Shown in pieces: positions 1 to 13,059 of a DNA stretch of 64,000 nt. The stretch comes from Tamarix chinensis (taxonomy: Eukaryota > Streptophyta > Magnoliopsida > Caryophyllales > Tamaricaceae). The notes beneath the pieces were generated by a model that was not told the origin of the DNA, ran no database searches, and saw only the letters and a list, made by a program, of their open reading frames with translations. Numbering within the stretch: the first letter of the stretch is position 1; each line of letters opens with the position of its first letter. The position numbers and the translations under genes were made by a program. Location of the stretch: contig CM060174.1 in the NCBI GenBank assembly GCA_030549775.1, forward strand, positions 14,192,128 to 14,256,127, in the 5' to 3' direction.

Positions 1-3000
1 GAAAGCTGTTAGTTCTCCCATGATCACTGAAGCTTCACCGAAAAGTTTCCCTAAATCAACTGGTTCTTCTCAAGTGACTGTTGGTCGCAAGCGTGCTCGT
101 CTCATACTTTCTGATGATGAAGATGGGCTGTTCCATGAGACACAATTCTCCAGAGGAAAGGCAGATAAAGTTCACATGGAGGATGTTGCTACATCAAATG
201 AATGTCGGTATTAATGATTCCTGGGGGCGTTTGCCTTCTTTTTTTATTTTTTATTTTTCTATTGTGTTTTTTATTTTTTATTTTTTTTTCTCTGGGAGAA
301 TTCACTTTTAAGGCATAACCTTAACTTCCTGACTGAATTCAGTGAAAGCAAGAGCTGATCCAGAGGGTCTAGCTTGTCAGCATCAGGTGACAATACATCC
401 ACAATTCTGTCTGGGCATTTTTCTTGTTATGTTGAGCTCACCTGATGCTTTTTTTTATTTATTGGCAGGCTGTTATCTCACCTATTGCTTCTAAAAACAG
501 CATCAGTTTTTGCGCAGCTATCAACGTTGAGGAGAGTACTTGCTCTTACAAATCCAATGGTCATGAAGAAGCTGCTCGAAATGGTCCAGACCTCAGTTCT
601 TCAAGCGTCCATGAGGTTGTCTATACTTCTCAATTTCAGCAATGTCAGAACTAGTTTTGATCCTATGTCTTTGACATAATCTATCAATCATTTTAAGTAT
701 AGTTTGTTTTGTTACAAGATATGATCCATAACTTAACGCTGAAGATTTAGATCTACAGGAAGTGCTATGTTGGTCAGAGGAGCTTTCCCTGCTAAATGCT
801 CTCATCATTATGAATTTATGGTGCTTAGGGGCATGGAGAACTCGATTTATTATGTTCCATTTCTGCGCATGTATCGAGCTGCATGGTCTCATAGCTCAGA
901 GGCATTGCTTATCTCATATCAACTCTAAGAATTCTTATATGCAGAGTTAGATTCTGTGCCTGTAATACAATATTATTCACTAGGAGCAAAATGTCAATGT
1001 TATTTTCTCATTATTGCTGTGATTCTGGCTGGATTACTTTATACTATAGGGATATGCCAATCATCTTTCTTATGCTAGATGCAGGAGTTTATAAGAGTTA
1101 AAATCGAAGATGTTTTTGTATACATCAAAGCCAACTTCTGTATGCTTGGGAATGATGTTAACACTGAGGCGTTGAAGGCTGAAGCCGCATGTTCATATTA
1201 TCTACAGTTACCTTCACACAAGCAAGCAAGTGGTGAGAGTTTAAAATTGGAAATTTGAAGATACATGCTTTAGAGTTTCCTTGTTGATTTTAAGAACTAG
1301 CTTGGCAGTTCATCCAATTCAAAGAATTTGGGTGTATATTGTCCATGATTCTTATTCCAGTGCTACTGCTTGTGATCTAAATTAACCTATCCTCGAGCAA
1401 CTCTGTATTCACTTTGCTGATTACTAGGGATTCTGCTCTTGCTTTCACAAAGATGCCATCTGATAACAAATGCTTTCCTGTGTTTCAGGTCTGTTGCCCA
1501 TAATTAGCCACTTGAAGTGTGAAGGACAAGATATTGCGCCTAGTGATGAAGCTGAAGTTATTAAGAGTACCATTCAGGGAGAAGGATGGATCGAGGTATC
1601 AATTAATGGTATGATCATTCACGCCAAGTTCTGCCATACTTCTTATACCTCATCTATATTGCAGATTCATAAAAATAGTTATATCTTCTTCATTCGGGTT
1701 TATTTCATAGCACAGAGTGTTTATTCGGTTTAATGACTTGGGAATTATATACTTTGGACAGAAGATGTCCTTTTTCTCTGTAGTGTTAAACTTGCCACCC
1801 TTTGTTATCCTTTCAGGATGGCTGCAGAGGCGTTTGATAAAACTGTACATTGATTGTTGCAAGAACTTGTCTGAGACTCCTAATATGAAGTTGCTCAGAA
1901 AGTTGTACAACTTAGAGGTGGATTTTTGTTTTTTGTTCTGCTTCTATTCCACTGGTCTTGTCAAAATGTTTCTCCTGCATCTTAAAAAGAATATATTTCA
2001 GGTCTCCGAAGATGAAGTGATTGTGTCGGATGCTGAGTTACAGGACATATCTGTAATTCCATTGCTGGATGCTCTGAATGCTCACAGCACAATTTCCACT
2101 CTGAATCTTTCTCATAATATGTTAGGTAAAAGGCTAAAATCATTTTAACTTTTGATCTCCTGCTTTGATGTTGACCTGGGCCCTGGTGTCCTCCTGCAAA
2201 AGATTAGCAAGTCAATAATAAATATTTTAATTTCAAAATGGCTAGAAATATTGCTTTCCAACATATGGGCTGTTGCAGGTAATGGAACAGTGGAGAAAAT
2301 TAAACAAGTATTCTCATCTTCAAGTCAGAAATATGGTGGCTTGGTACTGGATTTGCATTGCAATTTATTTGGCCCGACTGCTTTATTTCAGGTGGTTAAC
2401 CAAAATATGCTTTCATTTTCTTTTGCACCTCTCCTGTTATTTTCTCATTCTGTAATGGAGGAAATGGTGCTTGTTAGAACCAGTTCTACCTGTGATAAAA
2501 AATTCTGTCAAAACATTTGATCTGTTCCTATGCACTAAAGTTTCATGAACTATTTAAATTATTAGATAAAAGTGTATTTAAAGGCATAAATGTTTTGGGT
2601 TTGTTCCTATAAAGGTATAAACATTTTTAAATTTCTCGTAAAGGCACATATGTTTAAATTTTGTTTCTATTAAGATATAAAAATTGTAAAACTAAAAAAA
2701 TTTAAATTATAAACGTTTAGACTTTGTTCCTATTAAGGTATAAACATTTTTATTTTATTTCCATTAAGGTATAAATAAAAATGAGCAAAACAACCTAAAA
2801 TTTAATGTTTATAAAACATTATGCCTTATTGGGAATAAAATTTAAATGTTATGCATTGATGAGAAATTAAAAAACGTTTATGGCTTTATGGGAACAAACC
2901 TAAAATGTTTGTCTTTAAATACACTTTTGTCTAAATTATTATCTCTAATAAATGATGTCTTTTGGGGTTCTTAGATTTGTGAATGTCCTGTGCTGTTAAG

Positions 3001-6000
3001 TCGATTGGAAGTGCTTAATTTCAGTGGTAACCGTCTCACGGATGCTTGTGGATCTTACCTGACCACTATCTTAACAAACTGCAAAGGTTTGTTGATACAT
3101 AATACAGTTGTCTTTTTTTCCCTATCCTTTTTCCTTTTGAAGTATCCAAATACGACTGCATTACTGTCTCTTTTCATTCTGGTACTCATCATTTCATCTC
3201 TTCACCTTCTCTTCAGGTCTCTATAGCTTGAACATAGAGCGTTGTTCTATCACAACTAGAACAATTCAGAAGATTGCTGAAGCTCTAGATGCTAGATCTG
3301 CACTATCACAGCTTGCTATAGGTAAATGGCTCACTGCAGATGTTGCCCAATCTTGTCAAATTCAATATCTGATACGTTCTCAAAAACTGTGGCAGGTTAC
3401 AATCATCCCATATCTGGAAATTCTTTAACCAATTTACTGGCCAAACTTTCTATGTTGAAAAGGTAATATTTTTTCCTTATAATTTCTCTGGATGATGTGA
3501 ATTTAGTTCCATCCTGAAGGAGGAAAAACTATATCTTACTGTGTTTTGCTTTGCAGCTTTTCAGAGCTAAATCTCAAAGGCATAAAGTTCAATAAACCAG
3601 TGCTTGAAAGTGTCTGTCAACTTGCCAAGTCCTCAAGTTTATCAGGTCTATTGCTCGGAGCTGCCAATATTGGTTGTGTAAGTGCATTCTGCAACATGAA
3701 TCAAATTTGATAGGTCGCTCTGTTTTTACTCAAAACAATGTTGTGTTCTTTTATTGACTACAGGATGGAGCATGCCAGTTAACAGAGTCATTGTTCCAGG
3801 GGACCCAAGAGCTCATTAAACTTGATCTATCATATTGTGGGCTAACACTGCAGTATTTCAAGCGGCTGACTAATTTAGCAGCACTGAGTAGCATTCTTGA
3901 GCTGAATCTTGCAGCCAATTCCATCAAGTCAGAGGTCTGGTTTTCACTTCGTGAATAGTTTACTTTGACACCAGTTGTTTGATAGTTCTTTGACTGCTAG
4001 CCCTGGGAACTAACCCTCCCAATGCTTAGCCATTGAGTTGAAGGATTTTGATGCAACCTTTTTTTTTTTTTTGGGTAACTGAACTGCATGATAGACCAAA
4101 CCCTTTTTGGAGATAGTTGTCTTAAATGATTAATTTTTTGGGAAAATATCTTGGCTAAATTGATGCATATTGGAAGCACACATCCAAAAATAAGTAATTT
4201 ACACAAGCCACACAATAATTTAATTAAAACAAGAAGAATAATTTGATGAACTTGAGGGTTAGGATTTTGGTTTTCACCATTTGGATTTTGGTTTTGATGC
4301 ACAGTTTTATAGGGATATTAATGAGTTAATGGCTAATGATCGGGGGTAATTATGGCATGTTGATTCGTGGTCAATAGGGTTATTAATGGTGGTGGATTTT
4401 GTTTGCAATGAATAAGAGTTAGTGTTAGAGTTTTGATTGAAAAATAATTTTTTGGGGTTTTTATGTATAGGTTATGATGGATGATTATGAGAACAAATTG
4501 AAGAGTGGCTAATGGTGGATTATGGGGTTTAATTTAGGCTAAAAAAGGTGGTTTAATGGATGTTATTAAGGTGACAAGAATTGTTGGTATGGAAGAGGAT
4601 AGGTTTTCAAGAGGTCGAAGATGTAGATGTGGATGAATTTGTGTATGACTATGGCTTAAGTGGTTCAATTGTGTTGGGATATGAACATGTTCAGTCGAAC
4701 ACTAACTCTCTCGAAACCACACTGAATTTGAGAATAAAAATTGATTATGAATCACACAAAGAGATTAATTTGAAGATTCAAACTTGTATTCAATTGCCCT
4801 TGATGATTCACAATGTTTCTGCATGGCTGATTTAAATACATGAATAGTACATTCTTAAATCTGAATTCTCCACGAAAGATATGCAAATCTGAATTGCACC
4901 AAAAAAAGGTGCCGTAATTGACATGCACAAGCACAAAAAATAGAAATTCTAACAAGATAAACTTTCAATCTATATCTTCTAACTAATATCTAACTAAATC
5001 TTAACCAATTAGCTACTCTAATTGACCCTCTATGCCTCATAGATGTCCTTCCCTTGTGCCAAGCATGCGGTTCATTAAAAATTAGCCTAATGACCATTAA
5101 GTCTCTTTTTGGTCCAAAATTAAACAAGCACCTGATTAGGCAAAAGTGTGTTAGTTTGGCCAAAATCTTCCACCAATGCTAAACTAATGGGCTCTAATAC
5201 TAAATAAGCCAAACCATTATTTAAAAAAAATAATTATTTTGGATAACTGTTTTTTTATTAGTTCGAAATAGTGGTAAATTAACTGACCACCTGATGGCGA
5301 GAAAGGCAAATTATTATTCGTACTAATATCCAGTACATGCTTATCCTAGGGTTCATAAAAAAATTCCTTCTGTTAATAATGTCTGAAGTCTTTATCTTGA
5401 GGGCTACTGAGAAGTGAGAACTGTGAACCCTTATCTCTTCATTTTCTCCAGTCTAGACTATGCAAATACTTACCCTGCTGGCCGATCACTAAGTTTTAGT
5501 AATATTACTACTTATTAGAAGGGAATGCTAAACATTCTTCAGCCAGCTTTCAGAAAGCTTTCTCTTTACTGAAGTTTGTTTCTCAATGTTCTGACCAGAA
5601 GTGTATACACAGGGTGGATTTGAGTTGGCATCATTGCTGGTGAATACTCAATGCTGTATCAAGATTTTGGTACTTAACAACTGCGACCTTGGTCTTAATG
5701 GTGTTATCCAAATAATGAAGCAGCTAGCGGGTTGGTTTTTCTCAGCTTTTAGTTTCCAAGATTTCTTCCGTTTTTGAAACCAACTCCTAACTAACCCTTT
5801 TTTCTGTTTTGGCTTTAAAGACAATGACTCTGTTGAGGAGATCAATCTTGCGGAAAACATCAAGCAAGATGAATACCGTGTTGCTCTTGTCAATAACATA
5901 TCGTCTAGAAGGGCATCTTTCGCAACAGATCCCAACTCTAAATTCAATCTTCCTGCCCAAGATGTGTATGTAGAACAAAACCTTGCAGCAGATCAACCAG

Positions 6001-6365
6001 AGAAATGCATTCTGGATGCAAACTATGATCAACTTGAAGTTGCAGATAGTGATGAGGATGATCATGCTAAGAGAGCGAAATCAGTGGTTTCTGGACATGA
6101 CGACAGCAGTGGTAGTATGCAGCAGGGAAACTCCTTGGCTCCTACAATCCAGGAGCTGTCAAGTGCTATCTGCAACGCGAAGAATTTGCAACTACTAGAT
6201 CTTAGTAATAATGGATTCCCGTCTAAAGTAGCAGAAACATTCTATGCTGCGTGGTCATCGAGCTTAAGATCTGCCCCCCCTTGCGCGCATATCAAGGATG
6301 GGATAATACATTTCACCATAAAGGGGCGATGTTGTTGTATAAAACCATGCTGTAGAAGGGATTGA
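1..6365 (+). CDS. TSK: TONSOKU (TSK/BRUSHY1/MGO3), 3' half, partial at the window start
   Basis: TONSOKU is a nuclear chromatin protein that reads newly replicated H3.1 histones and supports replication-fork repair and meristem order; this role is family knowledge. The window holds the part after the TPR region, which lies upstream. Reading frame and GT-AG sites give exons at about <1-207, 353-386 (weak), 469-615, 1085-1232, 1489-1608, 1817-1917, 2002-2125, 2279-2391, 2975-3086, 3217-3321, 3396-3462, 3557-3677, 3764-3934, 5613-5730 and 5821-6365. From 1085 onward every junction keeps frame. Visible features are an acidic SDDEDG stretch, a ubiquitin-like segment (EFIRVKIED), leucine-rich repeats ([54 protein letters not shown]), a second acidic patch (DSDEDD) and the C-terminal [10 protein letters not shown] before TGA. 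The link between 615 and 1085 is unclear: an exon may start at 759 behind an acag acceptor, but I could not fix its frame. No break is seen in the LRR part, so the gene looks functional. Confidence 0.93.
2564..2932. mobile_element. MITE in a TSK intron, Mutator-like
   Basis: A 369-bp AT-rich insertion lies in the intron between the exons ending at 2391 and starting at 2975. Its ends are imperfect inverted repeats of about 55-60 bp: the left begins AGATAAAAGTGTATTTAAAG and the right, on the complement, begins AGACAAAAGTGTATTTAAAG. The flanks carry AAATTATTA at 2556-2564 and 2933-2941, a perfect 8-9 bp direct repeat. A 9-bp duplication with long inverted ends suggests a MULE-derived MITE; if the duplication is 8 bp, hAT is the alternative. 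No coding sequence. The interior repeats a motif like TTCCTATTAAGGTATAAACA several times. Confidence 0.78.
3935..5612 (+). other. Long TSK intron (1678 bp)
   Basis: This intron separates LRR exons 3764-3934 and 5613-5730 and is several times longer than the other introns of this gene. It is AT-rich, with a T-run near 4060 and a few short open frames that show no recognisable domain. No terminal repeats were found that would define an insertion. The GAG|gtctgg donor and cacag|GGTGG acceptor are clear and join the flanking LRR sequence in frame. Confidence 0.7.
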
Positions 6366-7779
6366 TATTATAGCAGCATAAAAGCTTGTTCAAATCAAAA
6401 GTACCTTGTGTATATGGTGTATCTAGGTTTCTCGACTAAAATTCCGCGGGACAAAAGTAATAGGATTTTTGTTTTGCATCTTAATTCTACGAGGTGTTTG
6501 GGTATAAAGTCATCACAGGTAGACAAGATTTGAACATAGGAATAGTATTATTTGTGTTAAGTGGTCAAAAAGCTCTTAGCTTGTGCATGAGCATGCCTTG
6601 TTTGCAGGGATGTACATTTAAGAATATCCATTGACGGGATGGGCAATGATTAAAAAGAATTATTTATCTTGAAGGATCCGAAAAACTCGTTTGGCGTGCT
6701 TAAAATATATTTTCCTTTCTTATTTTTACCAAATTTCATTATTTTGTATGAAAGGGATATAAGAAATAGAAAACTATGTCTAAAAGTTAATATTTTTTTT
6801 TCACATTTTTAATATTTGTAGAGAAAAGAAGGATTAAATAGGATGATGTCTAATTCTATATTTTGCCCTTAACCAAAATAAGAAATGGGGACAACCCTAT
6901 ATTTTTTTCAAATTGGAAATGTACTTCCATGTTTATTCTTTTAGTGGAATTTATAGCAAACAATCAATCAAACCTTGCATAGGTGTAATGGTATTGTCAA
7001 AGTAACCATGTCTCACTTTCTATTGAAATGCCAATATCATAAAAATTTCTTAAACTAATTATTTTTCTCTTTTCGCTTTATAAAAGATCCTCCTCATCTT
7101 TATTGTATTTCAGACTATAAATTAATACTGAGATGAAATATTGAACTAATCAATTGGTACTACAACCTCATTAACCTTTGTCAACATAATGATAGCTCTT
7201 AATATTTTATTATTTGGAACTAATAAGCTTATTACTTTAATGGTAATAAATTATACTATGAGATTGGTGTCATATAATAATAATAAAAAAAAAGATGCGT
7301 TGCATAACATATTTCAGCATGAAAATCAAATACCGTTCTTCTCTTTCTCTTCATGCAAACATTCTCTTTGTCAAATTTTGTCTGCGTCATCTTCTTCTAC
7401 GTCATTGTTCATTGATCAATTTCGAATTTCTTTAGTTTATTATCTTAGGTTTCTTCATGCTAACATTTTTCTTTGTGTATAATGCAATGTTGATTCTATT
7501 TTTTTTATTTTTTTATTACTTTTACACCATTGTTGATTATTTTTTGGTAAAATAGAAGGTTTAGATCAAAATTAGCATGCTTGATAATTAGCTTGAACAT
7601 TGTAAACAACTTTTAGGCAGGGAACATTCAAGTAATGTTTGAGAATTATATTAGAAGATGCATTTTAAGCCGGTGAATGATACTATGGTGTTAAGTGAAT
7701 TTTAATAGTGTTTGTGGAGATACAATGCATAGGATGGGGTCTTTTTTAAGAAAGTTATGTTCAACCTAGGTGAAATATA
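6366..7779. other. TSK 3' flank and AT-rich intergenic sequence
   Basis: This stretch follows the TSK stop codon and should include its 3' UTR. It is AT-rich with T-runs near 6790 and 7500. No gene, RNA gene or bounded transposon was recognised. The open frame at 7189-7482 has no recognisable domain. Confidence 0.5.
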
Positions 7780-8225
7780 TTGATATCTGTAGTGAAATAT
7801 TTGTTTTGTTTTGTTGAAAATTTGAGGAGCATGGTGAAAATATTCATTGAGCATGGTGAAAATTTAAGAATACAGTGATGAAATATATGTTTTATGATAG
7901 TGAAAGATGGTTACATTTATTCAACTCTAGTGAAAGGTATTTTAAGAAACTTATGTTCAACATTGGTGAAATATTCTAACATCTATGGTGAAACATTTAT
8001 TTATTTATTTTGGTTGAAAAATTTGATGAGAGTGGTGAAAAGTTAGTGAAAATTTAAGAATATGGTGGTGAAATATACGTTTTATGATAGTGAAAGATGG
8101 TGAAAGATATTAATCAAAGTGTCGCAATTTTTTGTAGTGACTTGGTGAAAGATAAATAAAACATCGGTGAAAGATATAAGTATTTGTGATGAAGTATATG
8201 TGAAGTTTGGGTGAAAGATCATAAG
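7780..8225. repeat. Degenerate GTGAAA(G/T)AT repeat array, left block
   Basis: A 9-mer of the form GTGAAATAT or GTGAAAGAT recurs every 20-45 bases, spaced by AT-rich sequence. Longer units also repeat: a segment with tttaagaatayrgtgrtgaaatata and an adjoining tttatgatagtgaaagatgg occurs near 7865 and near 8050. The same motif returns at 13.1-14.4, 24.9, 26.8 and 30.2-31.2 kb, which ties those blocks to one original MULE-like domain. Confidence 0.7.
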
Positions 8226-8277
8226 AATCCTATTTCATTACTACTAACTTATATAGTTTTGTTGGTAAATTTTTTTC

Positions 8278-9373
8278 CGAGTTCAATGAAGATGAGGAGT
8301 TGAAGATCTCAGGGAAAGTGGTTGACAATGAGAATGATGCATCTAATTTGTACAATTGATATACATACATAGTTGGACTTAGTGTTAGGAAATTTCATCT
8401 ACATTATTGGGATGATGGTAAAACTCAGTATACGAGGCAATTTTGTTGTTGGAAAGTTGGGTTGAAATCTAAAAAAGGGATGAAATATACGACACACACA
8501 AAAATTGATTTTAGAATTAATTGCAATGCCAAGTTTCAATTTTAATATTGGTCATGAAGGTTTGTGGAAATTAGCCAAACATGATTTTCTTCATAATCAT
8601 GACTTTATTTGTCCTCATCGAAGACATCTACTAAAGTCACATATTGAATAAACAAGAATTTTGTTTGATTTTATTATCAATTTAAATTATCATAGAGTTA
8701 GTGTTGCTAATACTATTAGTACCATAATAAATGAGGTTGGAGGTTCCCATGTTGTTGGTTTCAAGAGGAGAGATGACGATGATGTACTGCAAAAATAAAA
8801 GGCAAATAGAATTGAAGGGACTGATTTTGGTGATCATATTGAGATTTTTAAGAATAGATTTATGGTCGAGGAGAGATTTTATTACGACTTTTAATTGGAT
8901 GAGGAAGGAAGATTGTGTGATTTTTTTTTCTTGATAGGATAGTGAATAAAAATTGTCGAAAAATTGATGATGTAGTTGTTCATGATACTACATACTACAC
9001 TAACAAATATGATTTGATATGTGGTCCTTTTATTGCTATGAACCATCATAACTGAAATGTTATGTTTGGTATTGGGTTTGTATTGAATGAAACAATAAAA
9101 TCCTTTATATGGCTCTTCAACACTTTTTGAAATTCTATGGTTGGATGCAAACCAAAAATAATAATGATAGATGAGTATGCTATGATGGGAGTATTCATTA
9201 GTATTATTTTTTACCTGAATCAAGACAAATGCTGTCTATAGCACATAGAAGAGAATTCAAAGACGCATATTAGTTGGTTGAGGAAGAATAAAGATTTCCT
9301 ATATTAATTTAACTATGTGTTGAAGTACGTTGAAAGAGAAGCAAAATCCAACTTTTATTGGGATGAGTATGTT
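8278..9373 (+). pseudogene. FAR1-type MULE transposase pseudogene, N-terminal and catalytic part
   Basis: Conceptual reading with frameshifts and stops shows first a FAR1-like DNA-binding domain (about 8284-8545: ISGKVVDNENDASNLYN, then VRKFHLHYWDDGKTQYTR). From about 8700 comes a MULE transposase core: EVGGSHVVGFKRRDDDD, VVVHDTTYYTNKYDL with the first catalytic Asp context, GPFIAMNHHN, and KPKIIMIDEYAMM with the second Asp. At least five in-frame stops break it, for example after NLYN and after MNHHN. In the intact family this protein cuts and pastes Mutator-like elements in the nucleus. The frame is cut at 9373 by solo LTR E and relatives of its C-terminal part reappear at 13470. It is clearly non-functional. 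Confidence 0.82.
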
Positions 9374-12300
9374 TGATATACCCCTAAAGTCACAATTTAA
9401 AAATTTTTTTTTTAAGACAATGCGAAAGCAATTGAAAATAAAATCGGGGGATGCCACCACGCATCGAACATGTGAGAGGGGTAATCATTACCTAGCACAT
9501 ACTCAGTGAAAGATAAAAGGAAATGAGATAAGAAAAATAATACACTAACAAACTAGAAATATTAATAATTATGATGACATTTATAGGGAAAATTCACAAA
9601 TATGAACGCTTAGGATTTGATCTAACAATAAATCAAAAAATATAAAATTGAAATAAGAAAATAATCAAAACACAAGAAAAATTGAATAAATAATGACGAT
9701 CTTTATTTTATACAATACTTTGTATTTTCAACAAGAATCACACAATCCTAAAAAAAATACTTAGTTTGCAATTCTCTCAATAAACAAAAAAAATAAAAAT
9801 GAAAGGGTTTAGGCACGTTCGATGGAGAAATACAACAACTAGGGTTATGTATACAATCTATTAATGGTAGTATATAATCGACACAAGCAAAATGACATAA
9901 AATAAGAAAAACACTACCATGTTATTAAACATGGGCACCCCGTGTTTTTTCCCTCAAAACTCTCTACTTTTGCTTTTTTTTTTACAATTAAGGAATACCA
10001 GGGAAACATGGTATGTGTTTCCTCTCCGTATCCCAATTTCAGCCCGAACTTCTTTAGAAACATGCACGTAACAATCCAAACTAGTTTGCACATCCTAATA
10101 TAAGTCATGATCTCACAACATTAATATGATTTAAGGGAGAGAGATATAAAATCTAAATACAGGGATCAAAGACTATAATTTAAATATCCAAAAGTTTAAA
10201 AATGGCCTAATGCGGTGGGAAAAAGAAATAGCTATCCAATTATCCCAATTCTCAACTACACATAAATATATTAATCCCCAAGTAATGGTTGCCCATGGTC
10301 CCACATTATTATCCTTGGTATGCTCTAGCTAAGAGTTATATCCTTGCAAATTTTCCTTTACTCACTAGAATAAAATTTGGATCCATCACAGTGACCACAC
10401 AAGGTAGTATTAGTACGGTGAAGTACTGATAAAACAAATTACCTACAATATGGTAAGACTCACACTATACATTCAGTTCGTACAATAACATAATGTAAAA
10501 CATGCTAACACATATATCATGGCATAAACATAATATATGATAACTCATACAACACATGTAAGGTAAATAATATTATATTTGTGCCATTATGTGACCATAT
10601 ACTTCCATTTATTGAGATATTCGATCTACCACACCCAATTCTCCACCATGAATGAAAGTTATGGAAACACCACACACATTTGGGGCACTAAACCCACCAT
10701 ATATGGTCAGAATACATCAAGGGGGATTTATCAAGAGATACCACACCCACCACACCTTGAGTATATCTTCCACAAGGAATAACATAATTGAGATACCATA
10801 CCCACCTAAGCTATGGATATACGAAGTGCCAAGAAGCTTGTGTAAGGATATCACACCCTCCTAAACAAGACATTGATGTCATGCTAACCTGCCATAGTAA
10901 TTATCCTACCCCTTATAATAGATGCATACCTCTAGAAGAAAATAGGTACCGAGTGAAAATATAAACACAAGACAACCCACTCACTAACTTTTGGTTAGCT
11001 ACCCCAAGAGTTGGAGGAAAGTGCTTGAATAAAATTTTAATTCCATTAAAAATTTTAATTAGGTCATCACAAATAACAACTCAATTCCATTTATAAACCT
11101 AGTTGGGTGTTTCTAGTGTTGACACCAAACATGATCTGAGGTATCCAAGCCACCAAATAGGGTGTTTAGGAGATAAAACTAAACTCATTCAAACAAAGTT
11201 TTCAAGGTGCAACCACATATTTAACCATTTTAATATTTCCTTAGATTAAACTATTAAAGGCCACGATTATTTAAATTTTATGGCAAAACCCCTTAAATAT
11301 CACAAAATTGTCCCAAGGAACTAGCTAACTTGTCTCAAAAATAAGTTGACAATTCTGAGACTCAATTTAGAAAGACAAATCCAAATAGGGGAAACCATTC
11401 AACAAGTGTATCTATCAACTTTTCCAAAATTGGAAGGAAGAATAAAATTTAGATAAACCAATTGGTGCCACCGGTAGAAAATAAAAATAATTCAATTGCA
11501 ACATAAAACAAAGTAGGAGATAAAAATCTAGCTTGACCAATTAGCTGATTGACCTACACCAATTGATCGGTACCATTAGGTAGAAACATTGACTCAACAA
11601 AATTGTCCTAGCATGCCTCTGTATAGCTTAAGCTTATAATAAAACACTATTACAACCTTGTAACACTACTTCATACTCATTAAATCAATCATAACATCCT
11701 TCATGCCTAAATCACAAATGTCACGCTAGAGGTCAAAAATAGCTAAGCCATGTTCTTGCTTCCCAAATTAATAAAATCACGCCATCATGCCTCAAAGAAG
11801 AAAATTAGCAATACACACAAATATGATAGAATGCTAATATCATGTTGAACACCATATAACTCAAGCACTTAATCATGTTAAGATAATATTACATTATCTT
11901 AACTAATAACCATTTAGCAAAACTCAATTACTCTTAATTTGATGGATTATACTAAGACTATTGATTATCCTAATACTATCAACAATCAAAATTAGTAAAA
12001 ACTCATTTAAAACCACTTAAAATCAAAAGAAGAGGAGGAGGAGGAGGAGGAGGAGGAGAACTCAATGAAGTATGAAGAGAAATTCTCAACCTCTTTCCAA
12101 GAAGATGAGTAGCCAAGAGGGGGAAAATAAAGATATTCTACCCTTTATAAGCCTCAATAGTCATTTTTGTAAGAGAAAATAAAGATTAATTAAGCTATAA
12201 ATTAAGAAAAGAGAATGAACTAGATCATCTATGAAGGGTGAAAGATGTAAGAACCTTAGTTAACACTTATAAAAATTATAGCAAGGTAAAAGAGAGAAAA

Positions 12301-13012
12301 GATAGAGAAAGTATAGAAGAGTGACTTGATATTAGAAAATGTTGGCAGGAGGGAGGGGTGACCAAAACAAGAGGGAAGAGGAGAAAGGGAAGTTTAATTT
12401 TGGTTGAATATTGGAGGCTTGTATAAGAGATCAAAACAATGAAGCACGGTGAAGGAGGAGTGTAATAAGGTAAAGATAGAGGAGAGGTAGGTTAAGGGGT
12501 GTAGGGAGGCATTCACAAAGACCTCCAAGCCAAAGCAGAGATGAAAGTGAGGGAGAAGGAGAGAGTTGGTGATAAAGTACCTCAAAAAATGCTTTTAGGA
12601 GATTTTTTGCTACATAAAATCATAGTGTAATCTAAATAATGTGAAAAAATTTCCAAAGAACCAAAATATACTTATTAGTATCATGAGACTTTAGTTAGAA
12701 TTTTAGGAAATCATTGAAAAAGAAGTCAAAATAAAACTAGAAAGTATTTGAAATTTTTGATGGAAGCAATTTACTAGTTGTGAAATACTAGTTGACTAGT
12801 TTTATCCCACCAATTGATTAGTTCTTATAGGATGATTAAATAGGTTCCTATAAAAATTAGTTGATTGCTTTTAGGTATGATTAGTCGATCGATGCCCCTA
12901 AAAGTCACATATTCACCCCTTTTTTAAGCACTTTCCAACACCAAAACTATTTTATTTTATGTCAATATATTTTTTTGATAAATTTTAAAAGATTTTAGGA
13001 TGTGGTATTATA
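9374..13012 (+). mobile_element. Solo LTR-like element E (3.6 kb) inside the MULE transposase
   Basis: The left end is TGATATACCCCTAAAGT and the right end TTTTAGGATGTGGTATTATA, matching the TG...(C/T)A ends of plant Ty3-type LTRs. The flanks ATGTT (9369-9373) and ATGCT (13013-13017) look like a 5-bp target duplication with one change. It interrupts the FAR1-like transposase. The 5' part has the shared block ending in CACATACTCAGTG near 9487. The 3' part has a GA-rich stretch (12290-12590), a GGA microsatellite (12032-12058) and ACTAGTTGAYTGGTT-like motifs. No gag, pol, primer-binding site or second LTR is present, so a solo LTR is the simplest reading. Confidence 0.72.
12032..12058. repeat. 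(GGA)n microsatellite
   Basis: About nine GGA units in a row, within element E. Confidence 0.95.
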
Positions 13013-13059
13013 ATGCTCATCGTATACTTTTTATGCTCATTTTCCTAGAATACAAGTTT

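Noticed and set aside
4581..4835. 84-codon frame in the long TSK intron as an exon
   Set aside because: The flanking LRR exons join in frame without it, and it has no LRR pattern.
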